Shown: piece by piece, positions 53,252 through 64,000 of the stretch
Layout of the letters: each line of letters begins with the position of its first letter
Numbering within the stretch: position 1 is the stretch's first letter
From: Takakia lepidozioides
Lineage: Eukaryota; Streptophyta; Takakiopsida; Takakiales; Takakiaceae
Reading direction: 5' to 3'
NCBI GenBank assembly: GCA_030704615.1
Contig: CM060731.1
Coordinates: forward strand, 11,222,001 to 11,286,000
Length of the DNA: 64,000 bases
Position numbers and translations under genes: made by a program
The notes under the pieces: model-generated
The model's input: only the letters and a program-made list of their open reading frames with translations
Databases searched by the model: none
What the model was told of the DNA's origin: nothing

Positions 53252-55801
53252 TCACCAGTAATTCCCACAAGAACAAACCCCATCTTGGATATGATGAAAT
53301 CGGTTGGCATCCCGTAAAACAACTACTCGCCCAACAATCTTTGAGATGAACTTGGTGGCGGTGTGGCAATCGCCACATACCCTAAGGTTTTTAATGACCC
53401 GGATAGGTGTGCCTGGGGCTGTGCTGATTAGTCCAAATGCAACGGCCAGCTTCTCGCTGTGGAGGCAAAGAGAAAATTCCTTTTGTTGCTCCTCCCAATC
53501 ATGCAACACGAAACTCGTGTCAGGGACATACCCAGCTACCTTCATCTGCTCAGACAATCTCTTCAGCTCAGTACGGACTTCCTCAATTTGAGGATGTGAT
53601 CGGTCATCGACCAAAAATGTGTGCAGCTGGTTGTTGACCTCAATGCAGCTGTGCGCTGCTTCCTTCCCCACACCTCGGTCCTCCATAATTTTTCTCACCT
53701 TTGCTTTATCAACCCACATGCCAGCTGCAGCATAGATATTTGATAACAACACATATGTGGCAGCATGCTGTGGATCCCACTTGAGAAGGTGTTTTGCTGC
53801 CCGTTCTGCTAGCTTCACATTGCTGTGTACTCTGCAGGCACCAAGCAAGGACATCCACACCCCAGGATCTGGTTCAATTGGCATTTTGTTAATGAAGTCC
53901 TCTGCCTCAACTAATTGCCCTGCACGGCCAAGAAGGTCCACCATGCAGCCAAAATGCTCCACTGTGGGGGCAAGGCCATGAGCTTCCTTCATGGAATCAA
54001 AGTAGTGACGGCCTTCATCTAGTAAGCCTACATGGCTACATGCAGAGAGAACAGATGTAAAACTGATATTGTTTGGCTTCAGGCCTTCTTGTTGCATTTC
54101 TTCAAATAGCTGCAGGGTATACCTACCACACCCATGCTGAGCGCATCCTGTGATCATGGCATTCCATGACACCACATCTACTTCAGCCATATTGTCAAAC
54201 ACTTGACGCGCATCCTTCATGCTCCCACATTTAGCATACATATTAACAAGGGTCGTCTCCAGATTAACATATGACACAATTCCAGCTTTGATGATGTCAG
54301 AATGGACCTCTTTGCCCTTTTCAAGGGCACCTAGGCTGGCACACGCATTAAGAACACAGATGAACGTGACCCTGTCAGGCATCACCCCTTCTCGTTGCAT
54401 TTGCTCATAGATCTCAAAAGCTTTCCTACCAAACCCAAGCTGAGCATATCCATCAATCATTGCACTCCATGAGACTACATTTCGTTGAGCCATACCATCG
54501 AATACTTCATGAGCAACCTTCATGTCCCTGCATTTGGCATACATGTCAACAAGGGCAGACTCCAGAATCATGTCTGGAGCAATCCCAGCTTTCTTGAGAT
54601 TATCGTGGACCACCTTGCCCTTTTCCAGGTCTCCTAGGTTGGCACACGCGTTGAGAACGCAAATGAAAGTAACCTTGTTGGGTGTCATTCCTTCCAATTG
54701 CATCTGCTCATAGATCTTGAGAGCCTCCCTACCACATCCATGCTGAGCATAACCTGTAATCATGGCATTCCATGAGACCACATTTCGTCGGGCCATGTTG
54801 TCAAACACTTGCTGTGCAACCTTCATGCTCCCACATTTGGCATACATGTCAGCAAGGGCAGTCTGCAGAATGATATCCGGTGCAATTTCAGCTTGGATAA
54901 TGTCACCATGGACCTTTTCACCCTTTTCCAGAGCTCCTAGGCTGGCACAGGCATTTAGAGCACAAATAAATGTCACCCTATCAGGTATCACCTCTACCCT
55001 TTGCCTTTGCAATTGCTCGTACATCTCCAAAGCCTCCCTACCACACCCATGCTGAGCATAACCCCCGATCATGGCATTCCATGAGACCACATTTCGTCTA
55101 GCCATGTTGTCAAACACTTGACGCGCAACCTTCATGCTCCCACATTTGGCATACATGTCAACAAGGGCAGTGCCTAGAACGATATCTGGCACAATCCGAT
55201 CTTTGAGTATGTCAGCATGGACCTCTTTGCCCTTATCCAGGGCTCCTAAGCTGGCACAAGCATTCACAACACAAATGAATGTCACCTTGTCAGGCATCAC
55301 CCCCTTCCGTTGCATTTGCTCATATATCTCAATGGCCTCCTTCCCACATTTTTGCTTGGCGTATCCTGCTATCATTATAGTCCATGTAAACATATCCCTT
55401 TCACTCATACTGTCAAACACTTGCCGTGCATCGACCATGCTCCCACACTTGGCATACATGTTGACAAGGGTGTTGAGTAGCAGGATATTTGGCTGGAATC
55501 CACTTTTGGCAATGTGGGTGTGCACCTGCTTTCCCTCTGCTAGGCCTTTCATCTCGATGCACTCCCGCAACAGCCAGATGTAAGCATTGCCGTTTGCCTG
55601 AATTCCTTGCTGGTTCAAAATGTGTAGTACCTCTTTCAGTCGTCCTTCCTTACATAGTGTCCTCACATCCCCATTAATAACAGAACAATTCTTGTTGACT
55701 CTCTTTCTTGCTTCTCTCTCGAAAGTAGTAGTAATAGTGGTGCTATCGCTGTGGCCACTCTGATGTGTAAGCAACAACTGTGCCTGATTTAGCCCTGCCA
55801 T
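53252..55801 (-). CDS. PLS-class pentatricopeptide repeat protein with DYW domain
   Basis: Predicted organellar RNA-binding protein acting in C-to-U editing. Intronless, 849 aa from the ATG at 55801 (the frame is open a few codons further without another ATG). About 20 PPR motifs occur as P-L-S triplets, with phrases such as NTLVNMYAKCGSM and NVVSWNAMITGYAQHGCGRE. They are followed by E motifs (CRVHSNVKLAERAAKHLL; EVNNQLHTFLVDDRSHPQ), the PG box (GYVPDTSFVLHD) and the DYW deaminase domain. The zinc and catalytic motif HSE (LHSEKLAVAFG) and CxxC (VCGDCH) are intact. The C terminus is CSCGNYW, with Asn instead of the usual Asp of DYW. A transit peptide is not obvious (the start is MAGLNQAQLLLTHQ), so targeting is uncertain. 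Confidence 0.95.
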   Translation of the reverse strand: MAGLNQAQLLLTHQSGHSDSTTITTTFEREARKRVNKNCSVINGDVRTLCKEGRLKEVLHILNQQGIQANGNAYIWLLRECIEMKGLAEGKQVHTHIAKSGFQPNILLLNTLVNMYAKCGSMVDARQVFDSMSERDMFTWTIMIAGYAKQKCGKEAIEIYEQMQRKGVMPDKVTFICVVNACASLGALDKGKEVHADILKDRIVPDIVLGTALVDMYAKCGSMKVARQVFDNMARRNVVSWNAMIGGYAQHGCGREALEMYEQLQRQRVEVIPDRVTFICALNACASLGALEKGEKVHGDIIQAEIAPDIILQTALADMYAKCGSMKVAQQVFDNMARRNVVSWNAMITGYAQHGCGREALKIYEQMQLEGMTPNKVTFICVLNACANLGDLEKGKVVHDNLKKAGIAPDMILESALVDMYAKCRDMKVAHEVFDGMAQRNVVSWSAMIDGYAQLGFGRKAFEIYEQMQREGVMPDRVTFICVLNACASLGALEKGKEVHSDIIKAGIVSYVNLETTLVNMYAKCGSMKDARQVFDNMAEVDVVSWNAMITGCAQHGCGRYTLQLFEEMQQEGLKPNNISFTSVLSACSHVGLLDEGRHYFDSMKEAHGLAPTVEHFGCMVDLLGRAGQLVEAEDFINKMPIEPDPGVWMSLLGACRVHSNVKLAERAAKHLLKWDPQHAATYVLLSNIYAAAGMWVDKAKVRKIMEDRGVGKEAAHSCIEVNNQLHTFLVDDRSHPQIEEVRTELKRLSEQMKVAGYVPDTSFVLHDWEEQQKEFSLCLHSEKLAVAFGLISTAPGTPIRVIKNLRVCGDCHTATKFISKIVGRVVVLRDANRFHHIQDGVCSCGNYW
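54210..55390 (-). repeat. approximately 303-bp coding repeats inside the PPR gene
   Basis: Successive P-L-S triplets are nearly identical in DNA: ATGAGACCACATTTCGTCG, TTGTCAAACACTTG and TTCATGCTCCCACATTTGGC recur about every 300-306 bp (for example near 54775, 55080 and 55380 with variants). This indicates recent internal duplication or gene conversion among triplets. Confidence 0.75.
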
Positions 55802-56179
55802 TCTGCATGACTCCAATCTTTTAGTTACAAATCTGTGGACTCAAACCTGTATAAATGTGTCTTAAATTTCAAAGGTAACTTTAATAGCTACATATTTCAA
55901 GAAGATCACTGGATGAGGACAGGCTGCTTGATACATATTAACAAGGTTGCAAAACTACTGGAGTCATCTTCTTTGAGAATAACCTGCACCTAATTATTTG
56001 TATGACCTGGAACCCTTGAATCATCAAAACAATACCCGTAGTATTCTTGACCTGGAGCTCCATGGTGTACCTCAGCATTAGAGCCATCAGCAGATTGTGC
56101 TTGAGCTTGCACCATGTCAGCAAGCTTTGATATCACCCAAGGAGGGTTTGACCAACTCTCAATCCACAGGACCTCCTTC

Positions 56180-56393
56180 CTGCGCTTGTGTCTGAACTTG
56201 AGAAACTGGCCATTGCTTTTGGGCTGATCAGCACACCCCCCAGGACGCCTATTAACGTCATCAAGAATGTTCGGGTGTGTGGTGACTGCCATACTGCCAC
56301 AAAATTCATTTCGAAGATTGTTGACCGAACAGTTGTTGTACAGGATGTCAACCGCCTTCACCACTTCCTTTTTCTTGTGGGGATTACTGGTGA
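56180..56393 (+). pseudogene. DYW-domain fragment of another PPR gene
   Basis: On the plus strand the sequence reads [40 protein letters not shown] and [12 protein letters not shown], then after a one-base frame change FSCGDYW and a stop (56391-56393). The HSE motif is lost (SELEK). It is the last 70 or so codons of a DYW domain, opposite in strand to the intact gene and about 0.4 kb from its start codon. Unlike that gene it ends in canonical GDYW. Confidence 0.85.
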
Positions 56394-57583
56394 AACGATC
56401 AATATGTATGGAGAGGGAAAGGGGTAATTTGTCACCATTTCTGGAACGAAAGAGTTGAACACCACGGTCACTAACACACTTGGTGTGATCTGCCCAGGCT
56501 GATGATCCCAATTCAAGCGTCATAATCAAAGAGCAGCAATGACCACCGGATGGCTGATACAAAGCATGGATTCATCCATCTATCAGTGTCATATGCATCC
56601 ACCGTCTGTTGATGGGGGGTCTCAAAAATGTGAAACCCTAAGTGGAGATTCGCTAAGGTTCACTGAGAACCAGTTCGATCGACAGCATTCGATTTGTTTG
56701 GCTGCAGTTGGGATGCAATCACGGAAGTTGATGATCCAAGCGCATTTGGCTCAGGGGCCAACCAATCATGTGGATGAGGAATCCCCCGGATGAGTGCTGC
56801 AGGCTAGATCCCAACTGGTATTTTGTCACTACCTAGATGATGAGATAATAAAATCCCTGTGCAGGCACTTTGTGCAAAGGCAGGATCATCTTTGCACGCA
56901 GCATGTCCATTCAACTCAAAATCAACTGAGTATGAACGTATGACCAGGGGTTACTGTCCAAATATTCTGAACATCATAATTCATGGCATCAGTCCCAAAT
57001 GTCCTGCAATTGTCAGAAGCTCACATTATCATTGTGGGAAAGTAGATGGGCACTGGGGAGGCAAAGATAGGCTTTTCACTTCTAAAATCATTTGGATGGA
57101 CCATAACCACTTCAAGCTCCCTATAAGGCTAAAGAGCTAAGACTTTCAATCACATACTTCTGCCAGAAGTTCTTTCCCTGCCCAGAGCTCCATCAACAGC
57201 CTGCAACTAAGAGCTCCATGTTGATATTAACTTCACTTTTCAAAAGCTGAGAAATACAGTTCACAAAGTATTTTCATCTACAGCTGTGGAAACCATCACT
57301 TCTGTTTAAGAACTTGCATTAAATGAGACACAGTATTGTACAGGTTACAAAACACATTCCACGGAAGGATGATACTTGAAAGACTGGAATGGCTGGAACT
57401 GGAAATCCTCCAGTCACGTTTTTGTGAATGGTGCCAAACTGGAGCAATACCCGGCACTTTTACTCATGTCTAGAATGGCTTGCAATATGGTTGTGCGCCC
57501 TGCCAGTTTGGTGCAACACACCACCGCAATGCTGGTGCTCTTCTTTGCAGAAGAGGGGTGCGTTGTTAACCCTCACTTGATCA
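56394..57583. other. intergenic stretch
   Basis: No gene supported. The side nearest 57583 should contain the 3' untranslated region of the DUF1295 gene. No repeats were noticed. Confidence 0.4.
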
Positions 57584-59911
57584 TCACATGGACTTCTTTT
57601 CTCCTTTGCGAGGCTGGAACTTAAACCAAGGTATCAAAGCAGATGTAGTCTGCTGATATTTGCGGTAGAAACCTGCCCTACTTGGTTTGGCCATCATCTT
57701 TCGCTCAACAAGAATAGTGACGTACACAAAACAAGCTGAATTGATGACAGTGCCAGCAACCATCCATCCTTGCCCGAGGTTCCATGCATATAGAGACAAA
57801 CCCCACCACCATAGCTGCTCTCCGAAGTAGTTAGGATGGCGCGAGTACTGCCAAAGACCCTCTTCCAGGAGAGGTTCTGTGGGCGCCCCTAAATCCCTTA
57901 AGCTGTTGTTGTTCGACTGAAATCTATGGAGTTGGGTGTCGGCAAAGGAACCAATCAGGATACCAGTCCCACAAAGGAAAGTGGCAAGAATATCCCAGCC
58001 ATTCCAGGGGGCTTGGCTGGAGAAGACGGCATAGAGGGGGAGACAAATGCCAACTAGAAATATCTGCAACCACATACAAAGCAACAATCTCAATTGCGGC
58101 TACTCAATCCAGAGCTTCACAATGTTTTGACCACAGCAGTGAAGGAAAATGACCAAGCAAGAATCTATGGAAGCTCAAAGAGCAGAAAACAAGATAGAAA
58201 AGAAAAATGGGGCCACCAACAACCAGCAAACTACAACCTGACTTTGCCTGGTTTTTCTAAGGTAGAGAGCCTTGTGGAGATATACTAAGAGGCATCTCTG
58301 ATAATGGACCTCTGTTGGGGATTGGCTATGTCTAAATAGGTAAAAGAAGTGGCCCTGGATGTTATGATAGAGAGGACAGAGACAGAAGAAACGTTCTTCA
58401 GTCTCAATCTCTAGCCTGTCTTGTCTGGTGCAAGCAGGCAAAACATTCTGCAACTTGCAACTTCTTCCATCTGCCAGTCTCCATCCCCAGGCTATGTGAG
58501 CCACCCTCACATGTCCCAATGCCCCAGAGAAGAGAGAAAGAGGCACAAACAAGTTTTCTATAAGCTCTTGTATCGTGGCGGATGAGGAAGGTGCCTCGAT
58601 AGAACCGTAACTTGTTTGTGAGCGATTTCGAGGTCCACTTGACATGGAGTTCTTTCAGCACTTGCCAAATGAGTCTGTTCCTGTTGTGCTTGGAAAACAT
58701 GTCCAGTCGAAAGATAAAAGAGTGAAGAGAGAATGTCCTGATAAACAAATATAGAAAAAATAAGCAAGACTTGATAGCAAAGAACCTGCTGAGAGACATA
58801 GACTGCAAAGAAAGACTTCCACCACCACTGCTTGCCACTCTGTTTTCGTAAATCCTGAAATCGCCAGTCCTCTCTCTCCCCCCATTTCCAGTTCTCTCTC
58901 CGACAATACGAGTGTGTGAGGCGAGCACTCCAAATATAGAGAAGGGCCATGACTGCTTTTGATCGCCATGGGTTGCTCTTTGCATTTGGATGTGTGCTAA
59001 AGTACTGGCCAATCATCACAGGTATGATTGTCCAATAGGGATCTATCAGCTGCATTTACAAGCTTGTGACGATTAGTATGACCTTCAAAAAATCTATTTT
59101 CATGAACTCGCATCCTTTTACTCAGCTTAGTACAAAATGCAACCTGATCATGCACAATGTTCAAGAGTTCCAGACTATTCATAGACCCCAAACTTTGAAC
59201 AACCATACTACACTAACCACGGTTGTCACAGATCACAACTGGATTTTCTAGTTGCCAGCCGGTGTGAAGCCTTGCCAGTGGAATACCAATGCCTGTGGGA
59301 GAGCTTTTGCAGATCCATATTGAAAGATTGCACCAAACTGGCAACAGGGTGAAAGACGGCTCAGCTGTTACGTCTGCATTTTTATGTCAGTGACTGACTG
59401 AGAATAATGAATACACAAACGTACATGGTCTCAACATCGGGAAAAATCCTACCTCTATCACAATAGGCAAATTCCAGGCGGAAATTGAAGAGGACTATCA
59501 GCTAACAAACGCAAGTAGTCATTCCATGGAATTTGAGCTCTGTTGATCACATGTGAGCCTGAGAGATTGAGATGTGTAGAGTGGCGAAGAGCATACCCAA
59601 GTACTTTGCTGCACAATGCTGATGACCCAGAAAAGCACATTGACATTGAGAAAGAAGAGGACATTTAAAAGACTGACGGGATGGCGCTCGCCCCATTCAC
59701 ACACACTTCTCCAGCACTGAGAATCCACTGCCTGCTGGCCACTTGCAGAGCTTCCGTCGGGGCATTGGTAGAGAAAGGCGATGTAGAAGATGATGCAAGG
59801 CAGAGGTACCACAGCTGCCAGGGCAGCATTCCGTGCATAACGAGACATTTTCATCAACCCAGCTGCAAAACCAAGCCAGTCTATACAGGAGCAAGTAGAT
59901 GCGGCAGCCAT
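57584..59911 (-). CDS. DUF1295 / steroid 5-alpha-reductase-like membrane protein, three exons
   Basis: Exons on the minus strand: 59597-59911, 58786-59049, 57584-58063. Introns are GT-AG in phase 0, total 1059 bp (352 aa). The ATG at 59911 is the first in frame. The protein has several hydrophobic segments (LLNVLFFLNVNVLFWVISIV; AVMALLYIWSARLTHSYC; ILATFLCGTGILIGSFAD). It carries the family signature LWQYSRHPNYFGEQLWWWGL followed by NLGQGWMVAG, plus WKWGEREDWRFQDLRKQSGK and ADTQLHRF. This matches plant DUF1295 proteins, related to NADPH-dependent steroid and fatty enoyl reductases of the endoplasmic reticulum. The substrate is unknown. It is divergently placed to Sm G. Confidence 0.93.
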
Positions 59912-60180
59912 CGACTCTTTGAGAGCACACAGGGAGGGATTGAAGCTCTCTCGCACCAAGATGCGCAAGCAAGCACATGGGAACACTATTGGGAACCACA
60001 CAATAGTGGGGAGCTTAGGGAACGTAGGGTTCTTTTCGACCGTCCGATCGCATGAATCGACAGGTAAATACGAGAGCCAAAACCCTCAAGCGAGAGAAGA
60101 GTCAGAGAAGGCGGGTGCAGAGAAGAGGAAAGACGGAAGAGCGATTTGGTTTCCAGTTCTTGTTCTCGTTGTGATCGATC
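59912..60180. promoter_or_regulatory. shared divergent promoter region
   Basis: Only 269 bp separate the start codons of the DUF1295 gene (minus) and Sm G (plus), so both 5' untranslated regions and promoters overlap here. No clear TATA box is seen; GC-rich words and AGAGAAG repeats near 60090-60130 fit a housekeeping promoter. Confidence 0.6.
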
Positions 60181-61473
60181 ATGAGTAAATCAGGCCAGCC
60201 TCCGGATCTGAAGAAGTAAGTTGCACCCCCGCTCTTCTTCTCCTGGATTCTTTTTTTGATTATTCTGGTCTTCTTGTTATGTTTCATGAGGTTGGGTTTT
60301 CACCAGGCAATGCACAGCATATTGGTTTGGGGATTTTTACTACCATACTTGCACTTGTAAGTCGAGGACATCTGATCGTGGTTTCCTTGGAGGCTTCGGT
60401 AACCTCTGGCTCTGAAGACTAGCAAGCTCTTATCACTGTCGCCTCCGGATGAGATCATTTTAAGGTTATTGGCTAATTTGTGATGGGCCACGGGGGTTTG
60501 TATGCAGGTACATGGACAAGAGACTCAACAGTGAGTCCCCGTGCTGCGTTTACTTCTTCATTTTTGTTAGTATACAGTGTGGATATCTTAAAGTTTTTTC
60601 CTCTCAGAGTTGCATGTTCGTACTGTGTTTTCCTGGTCTTCTTTCAACCGTGTGCAACTGTGTGTTTATGAAAAGTTGTGACTTATGAGGAGTGACTTGC
60701 GTAAGATATTGAGGTAATGTGGTGAGATTAGCCATTATCAGCAACAGTTTTGCAGTACATTGTTCCAGATGATGAGTAAGCTACAGCTGTGACCAACACT
60801 GTCTTGTTGTTGTTTATCGGTCTTTCTGTTGTTTGATCATGCAGCTTTTACATTGTGATCAAACTCTGATGTCTCTCAGTGAGGGTCTGCATAAGTTGTG
60901 CAGTCTTGGTTTGACTAACTAGGTTCTTACATTTGGATTCCTCGCAGTAAAGCTGAATGCAAACAGGAATGTGGTGGGAGTGCTGAGGGGGTTTGACCAA
61001 TTCATGAACCTGGTGCTTGACAACACTGTGGAGATCAATGGCAACGATAAGAATGAGATTGGCATGGTGGTATGGCCCCTTTTGTTTCTCAGGCAGGAAT
61101 ATTTTACTGTGAATGCTGAAGAAGAGAGGTGCTCTCTTTTTCATACAGGGCGAGTTAAACTCCTGCACAGTTTTTTGTCCATAAAGCAACAGTCCATAAG
61201 AATGTCTCTCTGCCATTTGTCTAAGACAGCAACCTAGATTGTTCTAATACAAGAGGGGTGTCCGTCCACCCGGAAGAGCTCCATACACAAGAATCAGTCC
61301 TGGCATCAAGTGAGTTGGTGATGAGTGTATTAATTAGGGGTTCTGGTGGATTTCCCACAGAACACTTCATGGTTGTTTTAAATTTGACATTGAGTTTGGT
61401 TTGCGTGCAGGTCATACGAGGAAACAGTGTTGTGATGATCGAAGCTCTTGATACTGTCATCAATGCTAGGTAG
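60181..61473 (+). CDS. small nuclear ribonucleoprotein G (Sm G), four exons
   Basis: Core subunit of the seven-membered Sm ring on spliceosomal U snRNAs. Exons: 60181-60215, 60508-60530, 60948-61069, 61411-61473; introns are GT-AG and the total is 243 bp (80 aa), the normal length. The protein reads MSKSGQPPDLKKYMDKRL at the start, VLRGFDQFMNLVLDNTVEI (Sm1 motif) and IRGNSVVMIEALDTVI (Sm2 motif with the invariant RGN). All parts of the Sm fold are present. A 23-bp second exon is notable. The start ATG lies 269 bp from the divergent DUF1295 gene. Confidence 0.96.
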
Positions 61474-64000
61474 TTTCCATAGCAGAGGAGGCGCATTGCA
61501 TCATAGACTGCTCTAACCACTACAAAACCTCCTCTTCTTGTCTCCGTAAAGAGGTGGCCAATATGAAATGAGTATGGTGCATGGGCAGCACTGGATATAC
61601 GCACAGGTTGGTTGCCAGATTTGCCATGTTTTGTTATGGTTATTGACTTGATTTGCGGAACTCAAAAAATGCAAAATCCCCTCGGGTGGTGTCCCATGAG
61701 CCTTGTGCTCTACATCTCATGGTGAGAAAGAGGTTGTTTTCTCCTCTCACTATAATTAAGGGGCCTGATTTGTGAGTGGTTGCTCCCAGCTGTTTCTTTT
61801 CCAGAAGAAAAGCAATCCAGTTGTAAATTTGATGACCTCTTCTTTACTAACTATTTGGATCCTGAAATAGTATTTTTCATGGATTTATCATCATATATTC
61901 TTTGTACGGATGGTTTCATAGTTGACTAACCTGTGATAGAACATGTTTCATATTAGACTAACCTGATAGAACATGGTTTCAGACTTCAGACTGAGTTAGC
62001 TGAGTGGGCTTAAGCGCAAGGTTCCATGGGCACTCTCAATTGCCCCCCAAGAAACCGCTCCAGGATGGAATTGCCCCTTCAAAACAGAAGTGGGGTTCCA
62101 TGGACCAGCCCCCTCCGGAAAATGTTCTGCCCTTCTAATCTTAAATCCACTCCCTTCTTTCCACAGCCTGGCAGAAGAAAGAAACGGCTGCTGCTGGCCT
62201 TCCCAAAAAAGAAGGAAAAAAAAATGGAATGTCTTATGTTGAAGATGGCTACTAACTGCTCCATGTTGACTAAAATGAAATTGTTGTATCCTCTATGAAG
62301 AAAAGCTTGTAAATTATTTTATGAAAAACAGAAACCCAAAATTGTCCATGGACCATGTTGCTCACAAAAGTCAGGCTACATATTTGAGATTTCGATTGTT
62401 GATTGTGAGGAAATCCCTAGTTTCACAGGTCTATGATGGGATGAATCCATCCCCCCCTTTCTTATCGCACAGTAGCCTTAGATACCCTTGCCCCATGAAG
62501 GTTTCATTGCCATCATCAACTCAAATGACAAGGCACAACTTCAGAAAACATCTTACAACTTCTTCGAAGACAAGTGTCTTGTGTAGGCTTCCAACGACTC
62601 CAGGTCCTCAAAACAGAAAGGAGACTACCATGGTATATTAGAGAAAGAAATAAGACAAAAATGTACGTTACTCATGGCCATAGACCCCACGCATAGTTTG
62701 GGTGGAAGAAGAGGGAACAGACATTTGTGATGAGCTCAATGAGGGTACCTTAGTTATATAAACAATTGGTTTGGGCTTTCCAGACTTCCTCTAGAAAGCG
62801 TTTTACACAAGCATCAATCTGTTATATGCCAGCAATTATACCCTAACAAAACCCACGGCTTAACCCATGAGTCCACCATGGCTCAAGCTAAACTTGCATC
62901 TAAGACCTGCTTACATTAGCCAAAACTACAAACTACTTTGCAGAAATCGAAATATTGCACCAAAAAATCCAAGCTAATTGGATCCTGCTGAGAAGTGATA
63001 AAGACACTTCAGATAGGATGCATGTCATCCACCATGTGTTATGAGGCTTTTGCTTGAGTCACTATTCACAAGAATTACAGGAATTTCAGTACAAGCAAGG
63101 CCCATGGGCGCCTGGTTCTTGATAACAAATAAAACCAACTAAGATTTCTATCACCTGCAGCCTATTTACAAATGCACAGTACCGGGCTGCTCTCCCGGTC
63201 CACCCAACCACCGCACCGTGCTATCTATGTGTACATCATTAGGCTAATTTAAATCTGCTCAAGCCTGTCACAGCACCATCTCAATTCCAGTTTGTGATCT
63301 CACTCCATTCTCTCTGTCCTTGACATCAGAAAATCCCTAGCCTTCCATCGCCTTCATGCTCACGAACTTGCTTGCCTCATCCTGCAACTGTCGGTTCATC
63401 GAAACTCTAGCGGTCGTCGTTGATTCAAACTGGTTCACAATTCTACTTTCATTCCCGGCACCTAACAAGCTCCCCCCTCCCAAAGACAGAAAACGAAGAA
63501 TAATTTGAAAAATGGCAAAGTGGGCTTTCCTGGGCCAATGGCACAGGCTACCCTAGTGGTGATAATGACGAGAGATTCTGGTTGGCCCTCTGCCCTGTGC
63601 CCTCGCAGCAGCTTCCGCTCTCTCAGCTCGCAGTTCTGTCGAAGCTGCGAGACAACCTCTGCTCGCTCTATCTCTTTGCACGCTCTCTCTCCGCCGTTGG
63701 ATCGACGATCCAACGCCCCCCTCCCAAAAACAAACACCCAAACTCAATTATTTATTATCCAGCTTACATGTGTGATAGAGTCCCGGGGATATTTACTTGA
63801 AAATTCTTATATGTTCTAGACACTTTTTTATATTATTTTGTACTTGATAGTACTTTTGCTTATCCAAACCCCTATACCCTGAACCTCATTCAAATGTTTG
63901 AAGTTCATTCAAATCATTTTTCCAGCTTTGGATATAATACAATGATTAAAATATCATTTGATTGAATATTTTTATAGGTATGCATAAACTGTCATGCATA
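61474..64000. other. non-coding stretch to the window end
   Basis: It holds the 3' end of Sm G and then no supported gene, RNA gene or transposon. Short frames at 62026-62298, 62321-62641 and 63505-63819 have no domain signature. The last 200 bp is AT-rich. Confidence 0.4.

Noticed and set aside
58175-59012. Minus-strand alternative frames in the DUF1295 gene, such as a frame starting MSSGPRNRSQ
   Set aside because: They fall in the intron between exons 2 and 3; skipping that interval joins the family motif VSQQ to IFLVGICLPLY in frame.

Overview
The window is nuclear DNA of a land plant, most likely a seed-free vascular plant (fern or lycophyte). The support is spliced genes with GT-AG introns, a PLS-class DYW pentatricopeptide gene with several related gene fragments, a plant-type UDP-glycosyltransferase, and dense plant transposons (Ty3 Athila/Tat-like, MULE, CACTA, LINEs). 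The species assignment is inference; no organellar or bacterial signature was seen.

Positions 1-3770 are decayed retroelements: a gag-like fragment on the minus strand next to a 5'-truncated non-LTR element (chromodomain, RNase H, CCHC finger, restriction-like endonuclease). From 3771 to 24598 lies one LTR retrotransposon with 1019/1020-bp LTRs that differ at few sites, a 5-bp duplication (GTTCA), a primer-binding site, a leader ORF, gag, protease-RT-RNase H, integrase and a very long coiled-coil 3' ORF. That ORF is broken by a 7430-bp DNA transposon (15373-22802) with terminal inverted repeats and a 9-bp duplication (AGTATTGTC), the pattern of a Mutator-like element. The MULE carries a SWIM zinc-finger fragment, two unfamiliar protein-coding regions and three arrays of a GGCGCC-centred palindrome spaced about 63-66 bp. 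These arrays are the most unusual feature of the window.

Positions 24604-38900 are gene-poor: tandem repeats, a tRNA-like SINE, a PPR-DYW pseudogene, a CACTA transposase remnant with CACTA-type subterminal repeats, further duplications and a possible gag remnant.

From 38926 to 61473 the window is genic. There are five apparently intact genes: a five-exon UDP-glycosyltransferase whose last intron holds an antisense LINE; a four-exon gene with a SAM-like region and a U1-type zinc finger; an intronless DYW-type PPR gene (predicted organellar C-to-U RNA editing factor); a three-exon DUF1295 membrane reductase-like gene; and a four-exon Sm protein G gene (spliceosome) divergent from it across a 269-bp shared promoter. 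The last 2.5 kb shows no gene. The five genes have unrelated housekeeping or metabolic roles and form no pathway. Exon borders were chosen by hand from splice sites, phase and family alignment; the five spliced or intact coding sequences all close in frame.
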